DNA of 64,000 bases, taken from positions 6,324,001-6,388,000 of the forward strand of contig CM034140.1 of NCBI GenBank assembly GCA_019914995.1, given 5' to 3'. The stretch's first letter is position 1, and every line of letters begins with the position of its first letter. Positions 43,530-57,503 of the stretch are shown here, one piece after another. A model generated the notes under the pieces. The model was not told the origin of the DNA and made no database searches. It saw nothing but the letters and a program-made list of their open reading frames with translations. The position numbers were made by a program, and so were the translations under genes. Origin of the DNA: Acanthochlamys bracteata. Taxonomy: Eukaryota; Streptophyta; Magnoliopsida; Pandanales; Velloziaceae.

Positions 43530-46525
43530 ACTAAACTTAGTGCAAGAATTAGTGTTGTTTGCGTGTGCTAATCTCAAAAATGTAAGCTATCAGTTACAGC
43601 AGACAGGTAACAGCCGTAGGTGAATCAATATATAACCAATTCTGATGAAAAGATATGAGGTCAATCTTAAAAGAAATTAGGAGAAGATAAAAATTGGTCA
43701 TGAACTGCTACAATCTGTCTGCAAATTAGATAGCCTTCATTCCAGCAAGTTCTCAAATTTTCAAATAAAGCAGAGTTGGTGAATTGTTGGATATTCAACC
43801 AAATATAGCAAACAATTGTTGCGGCTACCATGTAAAGAATCTAACTTGTTGAGATACTCTATTCTAACAATGCGTAATGCGCATATTAAAATTTTAGTTA
43901 CCAGATTACAACATCTCTTCATAATTTCTGACAATGATAATATAGACAACAGAACAGTTTGCAGGCATTAACTTTACCATGTATTCGTGACACCATTGCT
44001 GTAGGTAATGTTGGTAACTCTACAAAAACACTAGGAAGCAAGTTCAAGTCTTACCAATATTGACATGCTTTAAAACTTCAGTGAAATCATGCACGCAGTA
44101 TTAAATAGCAATCCAGAAAGTTACTACATGAGAATCTAGAAACTGTTTGGACTTCTTCACTAGAAATTAGTATTTCAAGAGGAATAAAACATGCTAGGGT
44201 TGACAAGAACTTTTCAAATAGAGTAACAATGGAGTTTTTATATGAAGGAATGTTGGCCCAAGAAGAAGTACAAGTGGAGTTTTTGTTGGAAATAAAGTAT
44301 TACAGGAGTAGAAGAGAACAACAAGGAAGAAAGCATTAACAGCTTTTCCTAAATAGAGTGCTTTTGTCTTTTTTACTTTCTTTCTGCAAGAAAATTTTGC
44401 TTTATTACAAGTCCTATGGATACATGTTAAACTAAAAGAAAAACAAAATCAGCAATTAATCTCATTATGAAAATTAATCATGCATTCGGCCTTTAGGTCT
44501 TTAACTATGTTACAAATTCTTCAATTAGTCTAGAAATATATTTTCAAACAAGGATTTTGTTTTCGTACTTTGAACTGCACGTTGCATGCTTGCTTCTTGC
44601 AAATTCATGTGAATTATAAGTGCAGCCCTTTTGAATATAGGAATTATTCTTCTATTTAGAAAGTCACGTCCATGTCTAAAAGAAACAATCACTTGATCTC
44701 TGGTTTTCGCCATGAATGTACTCAAGTGTTGTCTGACAGCAAAAACAAGTCTTCAACTGTTCTAATTTTCTATCTACAAAGGTTACTTGATTTCCTGGCA
44801 CGCAATTACTGCATCCACTATTAAGAAATCAGATAACACTTCAAATCTATAACATATTTTTCTCGGTAATTCTTAAAATCAAATTCCAACATTTTCGGCT
44901 AAGCAATAAGACTTTCTACCATGAAATTTACATGGTTCTTCTACTCTTGTCTTGGTGCAAGGAATCTCCATAAACCATAAGACTGGCTAGAAATTCTGAA
45001 TTTTTTGTATTTGAATTTGCATTTAAAGGATCTATGATTATTTTTCTTTTACGTAACACATTGATAGTTAGTACCAACCGGTCTTTGTTGCTGATTTCCT
45101 TGTATCCTCTACCTCATTTTTCAGCATAACTGGTAGATCCGATCCAGATGTTGATCCAGGTTGCTGGGTTCGACCCACTGGTCAAATCTGAGTCAACCAG
45201 CCTAATAGCCCCATAGCAAAATTTGAAGAACCGCAAGAAGAAGAAGACACATAGAGGAGATAGTAGGAAGAACTGAAAATCGCAAGCGGAGCCAATTATA
45301 AGAATTTTGAAGAATCGGAAACATAAACTAATAAGAATTTGAAGAATTTTTAAAGACAGAAAGTTTCGAAAAACCAGAAATTACCTAAAAGTTTTCCTAT
45401 GTTCTATCAAAATGTTCTTCTTCTTCATTGTAGCACTTTGTAATTAGTTGCAGTAGTAGTTACTGATCAATAATTACAGCTATATCTAGCTATAGGAAAA
45501 TGTAAGACCTTATAATTTTTTCGTTGTAGGATTAATAGCAGTAGCATTGTTACTCCAAAATCTTGAAAGTTGAAACAATACTACCCATGGCAAATACCGA
45601 CGATGAACAATACTGCAAGTAATCAGAGTCGTTGTTAAGAAACTCTCTGAAGGGAAGTTCAGAAATCTGATTAGTTCAGAGCAAACAATTCATCTATCAA
45701 TATTGAGAACCATTCAGTGCTGCCCACCAGTTTCCAGTCTCTCCTACGATTATCATTGATGAAGCCACAAAGATTTCTTCAGCTTTAGAACTTGCTGTAA
45801 CTTTGTAATAATGATCAGACAAAGTATATAGAGATGAGTTGATAATTGTTGTACTGGTAATCATAATGCAGACAGAAGCAGATCGGGGAATTTCAAAGAA
45901 TTGAAAGAATGTTGAAGAATCGAAAGAACCATGTTATAAGCCCGGAAGACACAACTGTCTCACCTGATCAACTATATGAGGCAGATGCAAGAACAACTAG
46001 TACACAATTAGGTACCAATCAGCCGGTCATTGTTACTAGAACCAAATCAGGCATCCAACCCAAACATAACTCAAAGTATTTTTCATAATTATCATTTCCA
46101 GCATCCAATAGATAATTCAGTATAGCTTTACATATATAGTTGCTGCTTACTAAGAAATATACGGCCGCAATCTATGCATGCATTAATTGCAATGTAAAAT
46201 TAGATTATGCACTTTGTTTTGCTAGGAGATATGTCTCCTGTTACAAGTCTTTTTTTTTTCACCTGTTATCTCTGACGGTGATTCATCGTGGAATCATATC
46301 AAACCATGAAAAAGATCACCGAGTAAAGACCGAAGAAGAAGAGCAAGAAAACGCCAGAGACGAAGCAAAAGAAGGTTCAAAAAGCACATAGACTGATCGG
46401 CAAATATCTTATGTACTTATTTTATTTTTATTGTCACACTAGCCAACCTGATCTACCGGGTTGGTCGAATTTACTAAAACATGTACGGATCACCCGAGTT
46501 TGACCAGATCGACTGCCTGCTCGGG
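43530..46525 (-). pseudogene. Degraded duplicate of the carrier gene's 3' end (last exon remnant, 3' UTR and intron 7)
   Basis: Collinear with 52452-57503 in the same orientation. The 3' flank, the final codons of the carrier (complement of TAGATAGCCTTCATTCCAGC at 43724-43743) and most of intron 7 are recognisable. About 110 bp of the last exon, including its splice acceptor, are missing, and the upstream carrier exons are absent. The copy has one ~316-bp unit (about 44796-45115) where the carrier gene has eight. Divergence is roughly one base in ten by eye. It cannot encode a protein. Confidence 0.8.
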
Positions 46526-46766
46526 TCACTCCAAACTCTACTTCACTTAGGCTAATTTTTATTATCATTCTAAATTTTATTTTTATCAAATTTTATTTCC
46601 CACTAACTCTATTTCCAGCAAAACTCATTTGTCGCAAAACTTATTTTGAATAAATTAAAACACACCCTTGCGTCTCATTTCTTGTCCAATTATCTAAGAA
46701 ATTTGATTATAGTTATACGTAAAGCAAATTAGGCAGTAAAAGACCGGCATTAAAATTGACAAATAA

Positions 46767-47012
46767 AGAGCGTGATAAAAAAAGTAGATAAAATGAGTTT
46801 TTTGAAAGTGAATTAAAAAAATCAAATTAAAAATTAAAAATATTTAGTGAAAATTAAAATTATATATAATGTAATAGTTGTAGTAAGTTTAAAAATAAAT
46901 TTTTTAAAAAATTTTATTAATAAAAAAATTTTATTTTAATTTTTGTATATATTTTATATTAAAAGTGAGTTTTAAAAAAAATGAATTTGAAGTATTGGTA
47001 AACACGCCCAAA
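46767..47012. mobile_element. MITE (GTGTTTACC-ended family)
   Basis: The right end, read on the minus strand, is GGGCGTGTTTACCAATACTT. The left end near AGAGCGTGATAAA is more decayed. The core, with AAAGTGAATTAAA and TTTTATATTAAAAGTGAGTTT, matches 49974-50224 and 58960-59201. Confidence 0.55.
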
Positions 47013-47427
47013 GTGAAACACAAAAAAATATCATGATTTTTAGACCTGACTAGAGCATAAATTAACTGCGTTAGAAAGGGATTTAGCATCATCACTTCCT
47101 TAATTAGTCCGGTGACTTAATCTATGCGAAAACATATCCATACCGCAGGGAACACCAGGGCAGTACAGAAATCAAGCTGAAAACAAAAGGTGTACTCCAT
47201 GATGTTCAAGCCTATGTTTGAGGATACATCATGAATGTATATACCTGTCCCTTGATAATTCAGTTAGAGGAAATACAGACTACATTTTCAGATTTGACCT
47301 TTTAAATCTAAATTCAGAACTAGCTTCTTTGTCACAGAAATCAAGAGATGATAAAGGTTAATTTATAACCAAGTAGGTCCCCTTGTCAGCATGAGTGGAT
47401 TTGACGAAGCATGAGAAGATCAGTATC

Positions 47428-50400
47428 TCACGAGTAGCGGTGTCTACTATGTCTATCCTTGTCACGTGATGAATGAGAGCTATGGTATTCACTGCGATCT
47501 GGAATTCAAAGAAAAATCAAACTTACAAACATCTTCAGGAGTTTATATTAGCAAGTAATGGAAGGCTGTAAAACGCACCTCGTGATGAATGATGATGCCT
47601 TGATTTCTCTGAATGCCCTGCAAAAGCATCCAACTATAAGTACCATCCATCTGTAGCATACGAATATGGTAATACTAATCTAATTCGACAATCAATAGCA
47701 CAGCATAAACCAAGACCAACTCAGGAAAATAGAAAGAGAAGCAAACAATAATTATCAGGCCCATGTACCTGAACTTCTATCCTTCACACGGAGGCTTCGA
47801 TCTTTCATTCTTTCTTTTTCCCATTCCCGATCCCTATCCCTTTCCTTCTCCCTGTCCCTATCTCTGTCAGAGTCCTTACCCCTGCTGTCTCGATCAGAGT
47901 CTCTGCCTCTACTGTCATGATCTCTAGTCCTGGATCTATTCTTTTCCCTCTCTTGCACTCCTTCTGCACTGCCATCTGATTTAGCGTCAGCTCTGGGCTT
48001 AGCAGCCGAGTCTTCCTTCAAAGCCAAATCTCCAGGCGTGCCCTTAGTATCATCATCACTTTTCTTCGACTCCTTCAACTTGTCCAGTGCTGCTCTTAAC
48101 ATTACATCTCTAGATGAATTAATATCAACATTAGTTCCTGCCTCCTTTGGGGTGCCATTATTGCTGGAAACACCATTTGTAGGACTTTCCTGAGAAAAGT
48201 ATCAAGTATCTTAAAACCATTTGTAGTACTTTCCTGAGAAGTTCCACTTTAAGCAGTAAAAAGCATACATTCCATGTCAACTCAAGAAGTTTATTACCTT
48301 AGGAACTTGGCTTTGCACATCTGGAGTCCGACTTTTTGCTGTGAAAGAGTCATTATCTTTGTATACTGGTATATACTGTGCCTTGGGAAGACTATACAAG
48401 TGTGCAAGAACTCTGCACACCTCCTCAATTCCAGACTGATCTGCATCAAAAACTAACCACCATGGTGGATTTTCAGGAAGAGGTACCCCAAATCTACGAG
48501 CTGCAGCATATACAACACCACATGCTACCACTTCGCTCTTGAAACGAACGCACAATGTTGTCCGTAAACTATACCAAGAGAAATTTGTTTTTCAGAAACT
48601 ACAGGTTATTAGTAATCATATACAGCAGCAAGCAAAAGTCTAACCAAAGACCCATTGGGATCTAATCACAAGTTTGAAATAAGGAAATTTAGGGGCTTTT
48701 GGCATTCCATTTCATTTCACATTTTCCAATAAATTTTCTATAATATTCTATAAAATTTGTTTAAAATTTTAGAAAGTATAGAAAAATTCTACATTGTAAG
48801 ATCTTGTTATTGCTTTTATTTTTAAATTAAAAAAGTAGAACTCATTTTTTGAAATATGACAAAAATACCCTCCATTCTAGAAAAGTTTCATTTCAAAAGC
48901 ACTCCCAAACGCCCCCTTTACGAGTGTGATGAATGCTATATGAACAGAAACTGCAGACATTAAAACTGAGGCAAAGTTGAGAAAAACTGAGGGTAGAAGT
49001 TGAGGCTTTTAAGCATGACGCATAAAAATGTCTTGAACCTTTAAATCTTAACCTAGCATGCAAAAGTTCAAAGGCAATGACAATATAGACCACTTGCACA
49101 TCATGCAGAAAGATACTATCTTCACGAGAGCCTACTCAAAAACATAAACAGCTATGACAGGAAAAAGATCAGACCATGTTCTTTTGGTTCATATTGCTAA
49201 CTCAAATAAGGCTTTCTCCTTACTGGGACTCCCACTACCAGGCTGCTTACACACTTCAAACATCATATGACTGTTGTCCCAATAATAGTAGCCATGCCAT
49301 CTTACCATATCCATGATTTTCAATGGAGTACAACTCTCCATTTTGTAAACAAGTAAGACCTCTTTCTCCTGCTATAATCACTAACACTATTACCATTATG
49401 GTTTACTGCAACTACCTTGATATTCAGAAAGCTTGCTAAGAGCAGGATGACATGCGGACTTCTGTTAAGTGAACTGCTAGGGAAGGCTACAGGAGAGAGC
49501 ACTAAATAAAAAAGAAAAATTTCATAGTGAGCACATACAAAAACAAAAGAAACAAGCTATAAAGCATTTTTCCAAGATCTAATTTGCAGTTTGCAAATGT
49601 TTTTCGTACAGGACTAGGCAGGACAAAACAGTGGGATCTCACTCTGTTTCTTCTCCAATTAAAATACTTGGATCCAAACATTGGCAAAGACCAGAAAAAG
49701 AATAGATGCCCTGCTGGTAGATCCACTTTCCCAGCTACATGCCTTTAATAGTACTCGGAATAATGTTCAGGACAGTAGATATGGCCCAAGCCAAACCTCT
49801 GCTACATTATATACAATTATCTAGAGTTTCAAATATTAAACGCTCTCCACACCCGTAAAACATCTTAAATGTAAGAAATTATCTTGAGACCAGCCATATT
49901 TGAGCGACACAGTCCGCTTTGAAACCAAATACTTTAAAAGGCCAAAGAAGTTATGGTATCAAAACATTACTAACAGTGTGTTTACCTTGAAGGAAACTCA
50001 CTTTTTTGAAAGTGAATTTAAAAAACTAAATTAAAATTAAATTAAAATTAAAATATTTAATAAAAAATAATTTTTATATAAATTTTGTATTAATAGTAAA
50101 TTTTAAAAATAAATTTTGAAAAAAAATATTTTTTGATAGAAAAAATTTATTTTAAAATTTTGTTTATTTTATATTAAAAGTGAGTTTGAAAAAAGTGGAG
50201 TTTAATTGGTTGCTAAACACACCCTAAGTCCCTCAAAGAGCTAGATATATACATCTTTCAGCTAATATCAAGATGTTTTCTAATACTTAGCATTGACTCA
50301 ATAGTAAATCTAATAAAAGATCAACTGAAACATGATCGACAAGTCACAGTTAAAGAGATGAAAATAATTTTAAAATACCTGTCATTAGCAAGATTCCATG

Positions 50401-51507
50401 CTTCTTGTCTCAACTCAGGAGGTGCCCCAAGAGTTGCAAGGTAGTTTGATATGAACTTGTGGGGGTGTTCAACATGGCAAACAAATCCCATTTCTTTCAG
50501 GAGATGCCGCTCAGTTCTGATCAAGTCATTTTTCAATTCCGCATATTTCTGTAATACAGTAAAGAAGTATTCCACACCATAAACATTCTAACCAACTAAA
50601 TGAACAAGGCAAAACAACACAGTTACAACCTTCGACTAAAATTTAAGAAATAGACAGAGAAGAGAAAAGACTGACCTTAGAGAAAACATCTAAGTGTTCA
50701 ATGGGTAGAAATTCCCTTCTACATTCCAATCTGTGGAAGATCAATATCACATGCTTTGCCTTTCTTGGGCTTTCTTCCAATTTTGAAGCCAACCATACAC
50801 AACTAGCAGCCACCCTCTGCATATTAATATAACAACGGATGATGTACATGAAAATGAGAATTGGAAAAACATTCAATGTTTAAAAGAATGTTTGATAAAG
50901 CCAAAAACATATCTGGTGCTAAACCCATCGAGTTAGTAATGCTATAAGAAATATAGATTTACGTAGTGTAAATACTTGAGTAAATGCCCAAATAGGTTAA
51001 GATACCCAATGATAAACTTCAAAGGTTATGTATGATTCTTGTCTTTCTTCAAGAAGTAATTGGACCAAAGAACAGCAACATGATACTAAAGCATCCTTAC
51101 TACAACCAAAACCATTAAAAAGCATCCAACGGATGAACTAAAAAGAAACAATTAAGAAGCAAAACATTATTACCTTAACACTGAACCGGGCGAAGGACTT
51201 CTTGCAGTAGAATCGGTGGAAAAGAACCTGTCCAGTCGCCATCACAACTTGAGGCCTTCAAGAATAAGGAGAAAAAAAGCAATTAATAAAGCTAATTCAA
51301 TCGAATTTCCACAAGATATAATCAAAACCAAAACAAGAGGAAAGTTGTGATTTACAATCGAAGAAGAATGCCGCTCTCCTGGATGAGATCACAGCCGTAG
51401 ATTCGGAGCGTGGTCTCTGTGGCTTCATCAATGCCGTCCTTCCTCGACGGCGAGTTCTTCAGCTGCTCGTCGCTCAAGTAGAAAGTATCAATAGCCGTGT
51501 ATATCAT
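47428..51507 (-). CDS. CYCL1-1: Cyclin-L (RCY1-type, arginine-rich cyclin), complete
   Basis: L-type cyclins bind CDK11/CDK12-like (PITSLRE/CDKG) kinases and regulate transcription and pre-mRNA splicing in nuclear speckles. Exons: 51507-51356, 51255-51174, 50816-50676, 50548-50379, 48568-48298, 48189-47769, 47617-47579, 47498-47428. They total 1,347 nt, or 448 codons plus stop, close to Arabidopsis CYCL1;1. The ATG begins MIYTAIDTFYLSDEQL, matching the family N-terminus. The cyclin box spans about residues 30-210 and includes CVWLASKLEE, HVEHPHKFISNYLATL and RFKSEVVACGVVYAAARRF. The C-terminus is an RS-like domain with RDSDRDSRGKDSDRDRDREK and a His/Ser/Arg tail (DRHSRHRYS). All joins are canonical and in phase. 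MITEs lie in intron 4. Intact and probably functional. Confidence 0.95.
48689..48918. mobile_element. MITE (CGTTTGG-ended family) in cyclin-L intron 4
   Basis: The left end GGGGCTTTTGGCATTCC pairs with the right end on the opposite strand, GGGGCGTTTGGGAGTGC. The core is AT-rich, about 230 bp long, and the same family as 43150-43407. Confidence 0.65.
49974..50224. mobile_element. MITE (GTGTTTACC-ended family) in cyclin-L intron 4
   Basis: 251 bp with terminal inverted repeats CAGTGTGTTTACC and, on the opposite strand, GGGTGTGTTTAGC. TAA target duplications lie at 49971-49973 and 50225-50227. TAA duplications and size fit PIF/Harbinger-derived Tourist-like MITEs. The core holds ACTCAC-TTTTTT at both ends. 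Confidence 0.78.
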
Positions 51508-52451
51508 TTCACCTTCAAAAATATCACAATCTCGTAACAACGATCTCTATCTAGAAGCTCGAAATCTTTCGTAATTGAAAAACACGAACACGGGAAGAAA
51601 AAACAAATACGAGCACTCCAACCCTAGACCTACTGGAGAAGCGTTGGAACGGAGGAGCTAGAGACAGAGGCTTGAACGAGTTGGAGGATGAGCAAGAGCT
51701 TTGAGGTTCGCTGTCGCTGATAAAACGGATCAGGTCCTGCTAACGGGTCGGATCCAACAAACTAGAGCGAGGGAGTCAAACGCACCCGTACTATATCAAT
51801 CGATAGGAGTGACTACTTGAATTAGTGAGTCGATTTCGGATCGAATCATTTAATAATTAATTAAATTTATTCAATTCTACTAATTTATGAATTTATTACA
51901 GATCAAGATTGTTAATTCTAATCCAATCTATTAATAACCGAATCAAATTCGAATCGACCTATTTAATATTAAAATATTTAATTTTATATTTTATATTTTT
52001 AAACTTTAGCGAATTTATAATATTAGTTATAATAAAAGTGCACGATATTTGTAGTGACGGAATATAAAAATATCCGTCAAAATGCTTTATTTAGTATCTT
52101 TATTAATTCTTAAAATATTTTTAAAATTATTTTATTTTTAAAATATGTGTTAACAGTTAAAATTTTATTATTATAAATACATACTAATAATTTTAATAAA
52201 AATTTTAATAAATTTAGCTTTTTAACAAAATTTTGATAAAATTTTTATACAAAATCTAAATTCGTCATTACAGAAACACGTAAGTTAGCTTCTCATCAGA
52301 CACTATTTTACTAAAATATAAAAATAACAATTAATTCTATTATATAATTTAATAATTTATAAATTACGTCTCTCTATGTTATAATATCAGAAAACTTAGT
52401 ACAAATATATTTAAAAATGTTATCCATAGAATTGGGTCAGTAGCCGAGCAA
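51508..52451. other. Intergenic: cyclin-L 5' flank and carrier 3' flank
   Basis: The part next to 51507 should hold the cyclin-L 5' UTR and promoter. The stretch 51840-52430 is AT-rich with no feature that I recognise. The block duplicated at 43530 begins at about 52452. Confidence 0.5.
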
Positions 52452-55400
52452 TTAAATTAGTGCAACAATAAGTGTTGTTTCCGTTTGCTGATCTCAAAAT
52501 TGTAAGCTATCATTACAGCAGACAGTTGAAACCGTACATGAATCAATATAACCAATTCTGATGAAAATATTTGAGGTAAACTAAAAAAGAAACTAGGAGA
52601 AGATAGAAATTCATCATGAACTGCTAATAATCTCTCTCCAAATTAGATAGCCTTCATTCCAGCAAGCTCTCGCAGCTTCTCGTATGCAACAAATGTGATT
52701 GCCGTCTGTGGACCTAATCTCGCAAAAGTGGCAAAGCCCCTGGATGAAAGATTAAAACATGGAACTCTGTTAATCGAGTTTGAAACTATTGTATCTTGCA
52801 TACTAATACTCGACATAGACGCACAAAATTTCAAATAAAGCTGAGTTGGCGAATTGTTGCATATTCAACTAAAAATTGCAAACAATTGTTGAGGCTACAA
52901 TGTAAAGAAGCTAACTTACAACATCTCTTCATAATTTCTGACAATGATAATATGACAATCACAATAGTTGCTTCAGGCATTAACTTTAACATGTATTCGC
53001 CACACCATCGCAGTTGGTAATGTGGCTAACTATACAAAAACACTAGTAAAAAGTTTAAGTCATACCAATATACCATATTGACATGCTTAAAACTTCAGGG
53101 AAATCATGCACGTAGTATTAAATAGCAATCCAGAAAGTTACTACATGAGAATCTAGAAACTGTTTGGAACTCTTCCACTAGAATTTAGTTTTTCAAGAGG
53201 AATAAAACAAGCTAGTTTCATGACTAAAGATCTTTCCAAGTAGAGTATCAATGGAGTTTTTGTATGAAAAAGCTCATGAACTTGAAATTGTTGGCCCAAG
53301 AAGTACAAGTGGAGTTTTGTTGGAGTTAAACTATTACAGGAATACAAGAGAAGAACAAGGAAGAAAGCATTAGAGTGCTTCTGCCGTTTTTACTTTCTTT
53401 CTGCATGAAAGATTTGCTTTATTACAAGCTCCTATTGATAGAACTAAAAGAAAACAAGATGAACAATTAATCTCATTATGAATTAATCATGCATTCGACC
53501 TTTTAAGTCTTTAACTATGTTCCAAAATCTTCAATTAGTCCAGAAATATATCTTCAAACAAGGTTGTTTGCGTACATTGAAACTGCACCTTGCATGCTTG
53601 CTTTTCATGTTGCATCTTGCAAATTCATGTGAATTATACGTGCAGCCCTTTTGAACATAGAAATTATTCTTCTATTCAGAAAGTCACCTCCATGTGCTAA
53701 AAGAAACAAAGGTCACTTGATCTATGGTTTTTGCTATGAATGTACTTGGTGTTGTTTGATAGCAAAAACACGTCTTTAACTAACTGCTCTAATTTTCTAT
53801 CTACCAAGGTTTCGTGATTTCTGGCACGCAATTACTTTATCCACTATTAAGAAATCAGATAGCACTTCAAATCTATAACATACTTTTTTCGGCAATTCTT
53901 AAAATCAAATTCCAATATTTTTCAGCTAAGCAATAACGCATTCTACCATGAAGTTTACATGGATCTTCTACTCTTGTCTTGGTGCACAAAAATCTCCAGA
54001 AGACTGGCTAGAAATTCTGAAATTTTTGCATTTGAATTTGCATTTAAAGGATCTATGGTTATTTTCTTATAAATGACAAATTGATAATTAGTACCAACGG
54101 GTCTTTCTTGCTGATTTCCTTGTATCCTCTACCTCATTCCTGGCGCGCAATTACTTCATCCACTTCTAAGAAATCAGATACACTTCAAATCTATAACATA
54201 CTTTTTTCAGCAATTCTTAAAATCAAATTCCAATATTTTTCGGCTAAGCAATAACGCATTCTACCATGAAGTTTACATGGTTCTTCTACTCTTGTCTTGG
54301 TGCACAAAAATCTCCATAAGACTGGCTAGAAATCTGAAATTTTTGCCTTTGAATATGCATTTAAAGGATCTATGGTTATTTTCTTATAAATGACAAATTG
54401 ATAGTAGTACAAACGGGTCTTTCTTGCTGATTTCCTTGTATCCTCTACCTCATTCCTGGCGCGCAATTACTTCATCCACTTCTAAGAAATCAGATACACT
54501 TCAAATCTATAACATACTTTTTTCAGCAATTCTTAAAATCAAATTCCAATATTTTTCGGCTAAGCAATAACGCATTCTACCATGAAGTTTACATGGATCT
54601 TCTACTCTTGTCTTGGTGCACAAAAATCTCCATAAGACTGGCTAGAAATTCTGAAATTTTTGCATTTGAATTTGCATTTAAAGGATCTATGGTTATTTTC
54701 TTATAAATGACAAATTGATAATTAGTACCAACGGGTCTTTCTTGCTGATTTCCTTGTATCCTCTACCTCATTCCTGGCGCGCAATTACTTCATCCACTTC
54801 TAAGAAATCAGATACACTTCAAATCTATAACATACTTTTTTCAGCAATTCTTAAAATCAAATTCCAATATTTTTCGGCTAAGCAATAACGCATTCTACCA
54901 TGAAGTTTACATGGTTCTTCTACTCTTGTCTTGGTGCACAAAAATCTCCATAAGACTGGCTAGAAATCTGAAATTTTTGCCTTTGAATATGCATTTAAAG
55001 GATCTATGGTTATTTTCTTATAAATGACAAATTGATAGTAGTACAAACGGGTCTTTCTTGCTGATTTCCTTGTATCCTCTACCTCATTCTCAAGTGCAAG
55101 CAATTACTTCATCCACTTCTAAGAAATCAGATACACTTCAAATCTATAACATACTTTTTTCAGCAATTCTTAAAATCAAATTCCAATATTTTTCGGCTAA
55201 GCAATAACGCATTCTACCATGAAGTTTACATGGTTCTTCTACTCTTGTCTTGGTGCACAAAAATCTCCATAAGACTGGCTAGAAATCTGAAATTTTTGCA
55301 TTTGAATTTGCATTTAAAGGATCTATGGTTATTTTCTTATAAATGACAAATTGATAATTAGTACCAACGGGTCTTTCTTGCTGATTTCCTTGTATCCTCT

Positions 55401-57503
55401 ACCTCATTCCTGGCGCGCAATTACTTCATCCACTTCTAAGAAATCAGATACACTTCAAATCTATAACATACTTTTTTCAGCAATTCTTAAAATCAAATTC
55501 CAATATTTTTCAGCTAAGCAATAACGCATTCTACCATGAAGTTTACATGGTTCTTCTACTCTTGTCTTGGTGCACAAAAATCTCCATAAGACTGGCTAGA
55601 AATCTGAAATTTTTGCCTTTGAATATGCATTTAAAGGATCTATGGTTATTTTCTTATAAATGACAAATTGATAGTAGTACAAACGGGTCTTTCTTGCTGA
55701 TTTCCTTGTATCCTCTACCTCATTCCTGGCGCGCAATTACTTCATCCACTTCTAAGAAATCAGATACACTTCAAATCTATAACATACTTTTTTCAGCAAT
55801 TCTTAAAATCAAATTCCAATATGTTTCGGCTAAGCAATAACACATTCTACCATGAAGTTTACATGGTTCTTCTACTCTTGTCTTGGTGCACAAAAATCTC
55901 CATAAGACTGGCTAGAAATCTGAAATTTTTGCTTTTGAATATGCATTTAAAGGATCTATGGTTATTTTCTTATAAATGACAAATTGATAGTAGTACCAAC
56001 GGGTCTTTCTTGCTGATTTCCTTGTATCCTCTACCTCATTCCTGGCGCGCAATTACTTCATCCACTTCTAAGAAATCAGATACACTTCAAATCTATAACA
56101 TACTTTTTTCAGCAATTCTTAAAATCAAATTCCAATATTTTTCGGCTAAGCAATAATGCATTCTACTATGAAGTTTACATGGTTCTTCTACTCTTGTCTT
56201 GGTGCACAAAAATCTCCATAAGACTGGTTAGAAATCTGAAATTTTTGCCTTTGAATATGCATTTAAAGGATCTATGGTTATTTTCTTATAAATGACAAAT
56301 TGATAGTTAGTACCAACGGGTCTTTCTTGCTGATTTCCTTGTATCCTCTACCTCATTTCTCAGCATAGCTGGTAGACCCGACCCTAGATGTTGACCAGGG
56401 TTATGTTAGGTTGACCCATGGGTTAATCTGAGTCAACCAGCCTAATAACCCAAAAGTAAATATTGAAGAACCGGAAGAAGAAGGAAAAGACACATGGAGG
56501 AGACTGTAGGAAGAACCGAAGATCGCAGGCAGAAGCCGATTGGAAGAATTTTGAAGAATCTGAGACAAAGATTTTGAAGAATTTTGAAGACAAAGAATTT
56601 TGAAAAAATAGAATTACCTAAAAGTTGTCGTATGTTCTACCAAAATGTACAACATAAAGTTAAACAGAGATCCAACCAATCATGTAAACTAACCTAGCTA
56701 GCTACCTACTGTTGTACTTCTTCAATATAGCACTTTGTAATTAGTTGCAGTAGTAGTTAATGCTCAATAACTACAGCTATACCTATATCTAGCTATAGGA
56801 AAATGTAAGACCTTATAGTTATTTGGTTGTAGGATTAATAGCAGTAGCAGTGCTACTCTAAAATCTTGAAAGTTGAAACACTACTACCTGTGGCTGATAT
56901 TGACAATGAACAGTACTGCAAATAATTAGAGTCGTTGTTAAGAAACTCACTGAATGATGTTGAGAATCCGATTAGTTCAGAGCAAACAATTCATTTATCA
57001 ATATTGGGAACCATTAGTGCTGCTCGCCAATTTCCTGACTCTCCTACTATTATCATTGATGAAGCCACAGAGATTTCTTCAGCTGTAGAACTATAATAAT
57101 CAGACAAGTCGATAAAGATGATCGGCAAAGGAAAGAGTTAATGATTGTTGTACTGGTAAGGACCTTGATGATGATCAGGAACTAATAACATGCTGCTAAA
57201 TGTCAGTCCAACCGAAGATTGCAGACAGAAGCAGATCTGAGAAATTCTAAAGAATTGAAAGAATGTAGAAGACTCGAAGAACGAAGAAATAGATCACGGA
57301 GCAAATTGAAGACCGAAGAAGAAGAACAAGAAAACACCAGAGACAAAGCAAAATAAGGCTCAAAAAGCACGCATATCTGATTGACAAATATCATATTTTA
57401 TTTATTTTATTTTTACTGTAACCTAGCCAACCTGATCTACCATGTCGATCAGATTTACTAAAGCTTATTCGGGTCGACAAAGTTTGACCAGATCGACTGC
57501 ATG
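52452..57503. repeat. Duplicated block, intact copy (carrier 3' end and intron 7)
   Basis: Direct copy of 43530-46525. It is about 2 kb longer, mainly because the internal ~316-bp unit is present eight times instead of once. Both ends fade out near matching landmarks (GTGTTGTTT on the left, TTTGACCAGATCGACTGC on the right). Confidence 0.82.

Noticed and set aside
53821-56357. Regularly spaced repeats resembling a CRISPR array
   Set aside because: Units are about 316 bp, nearly identical along their whole length and have no spacers. The window is plant nuclear DNA, so this is a tandem satellite-like array.
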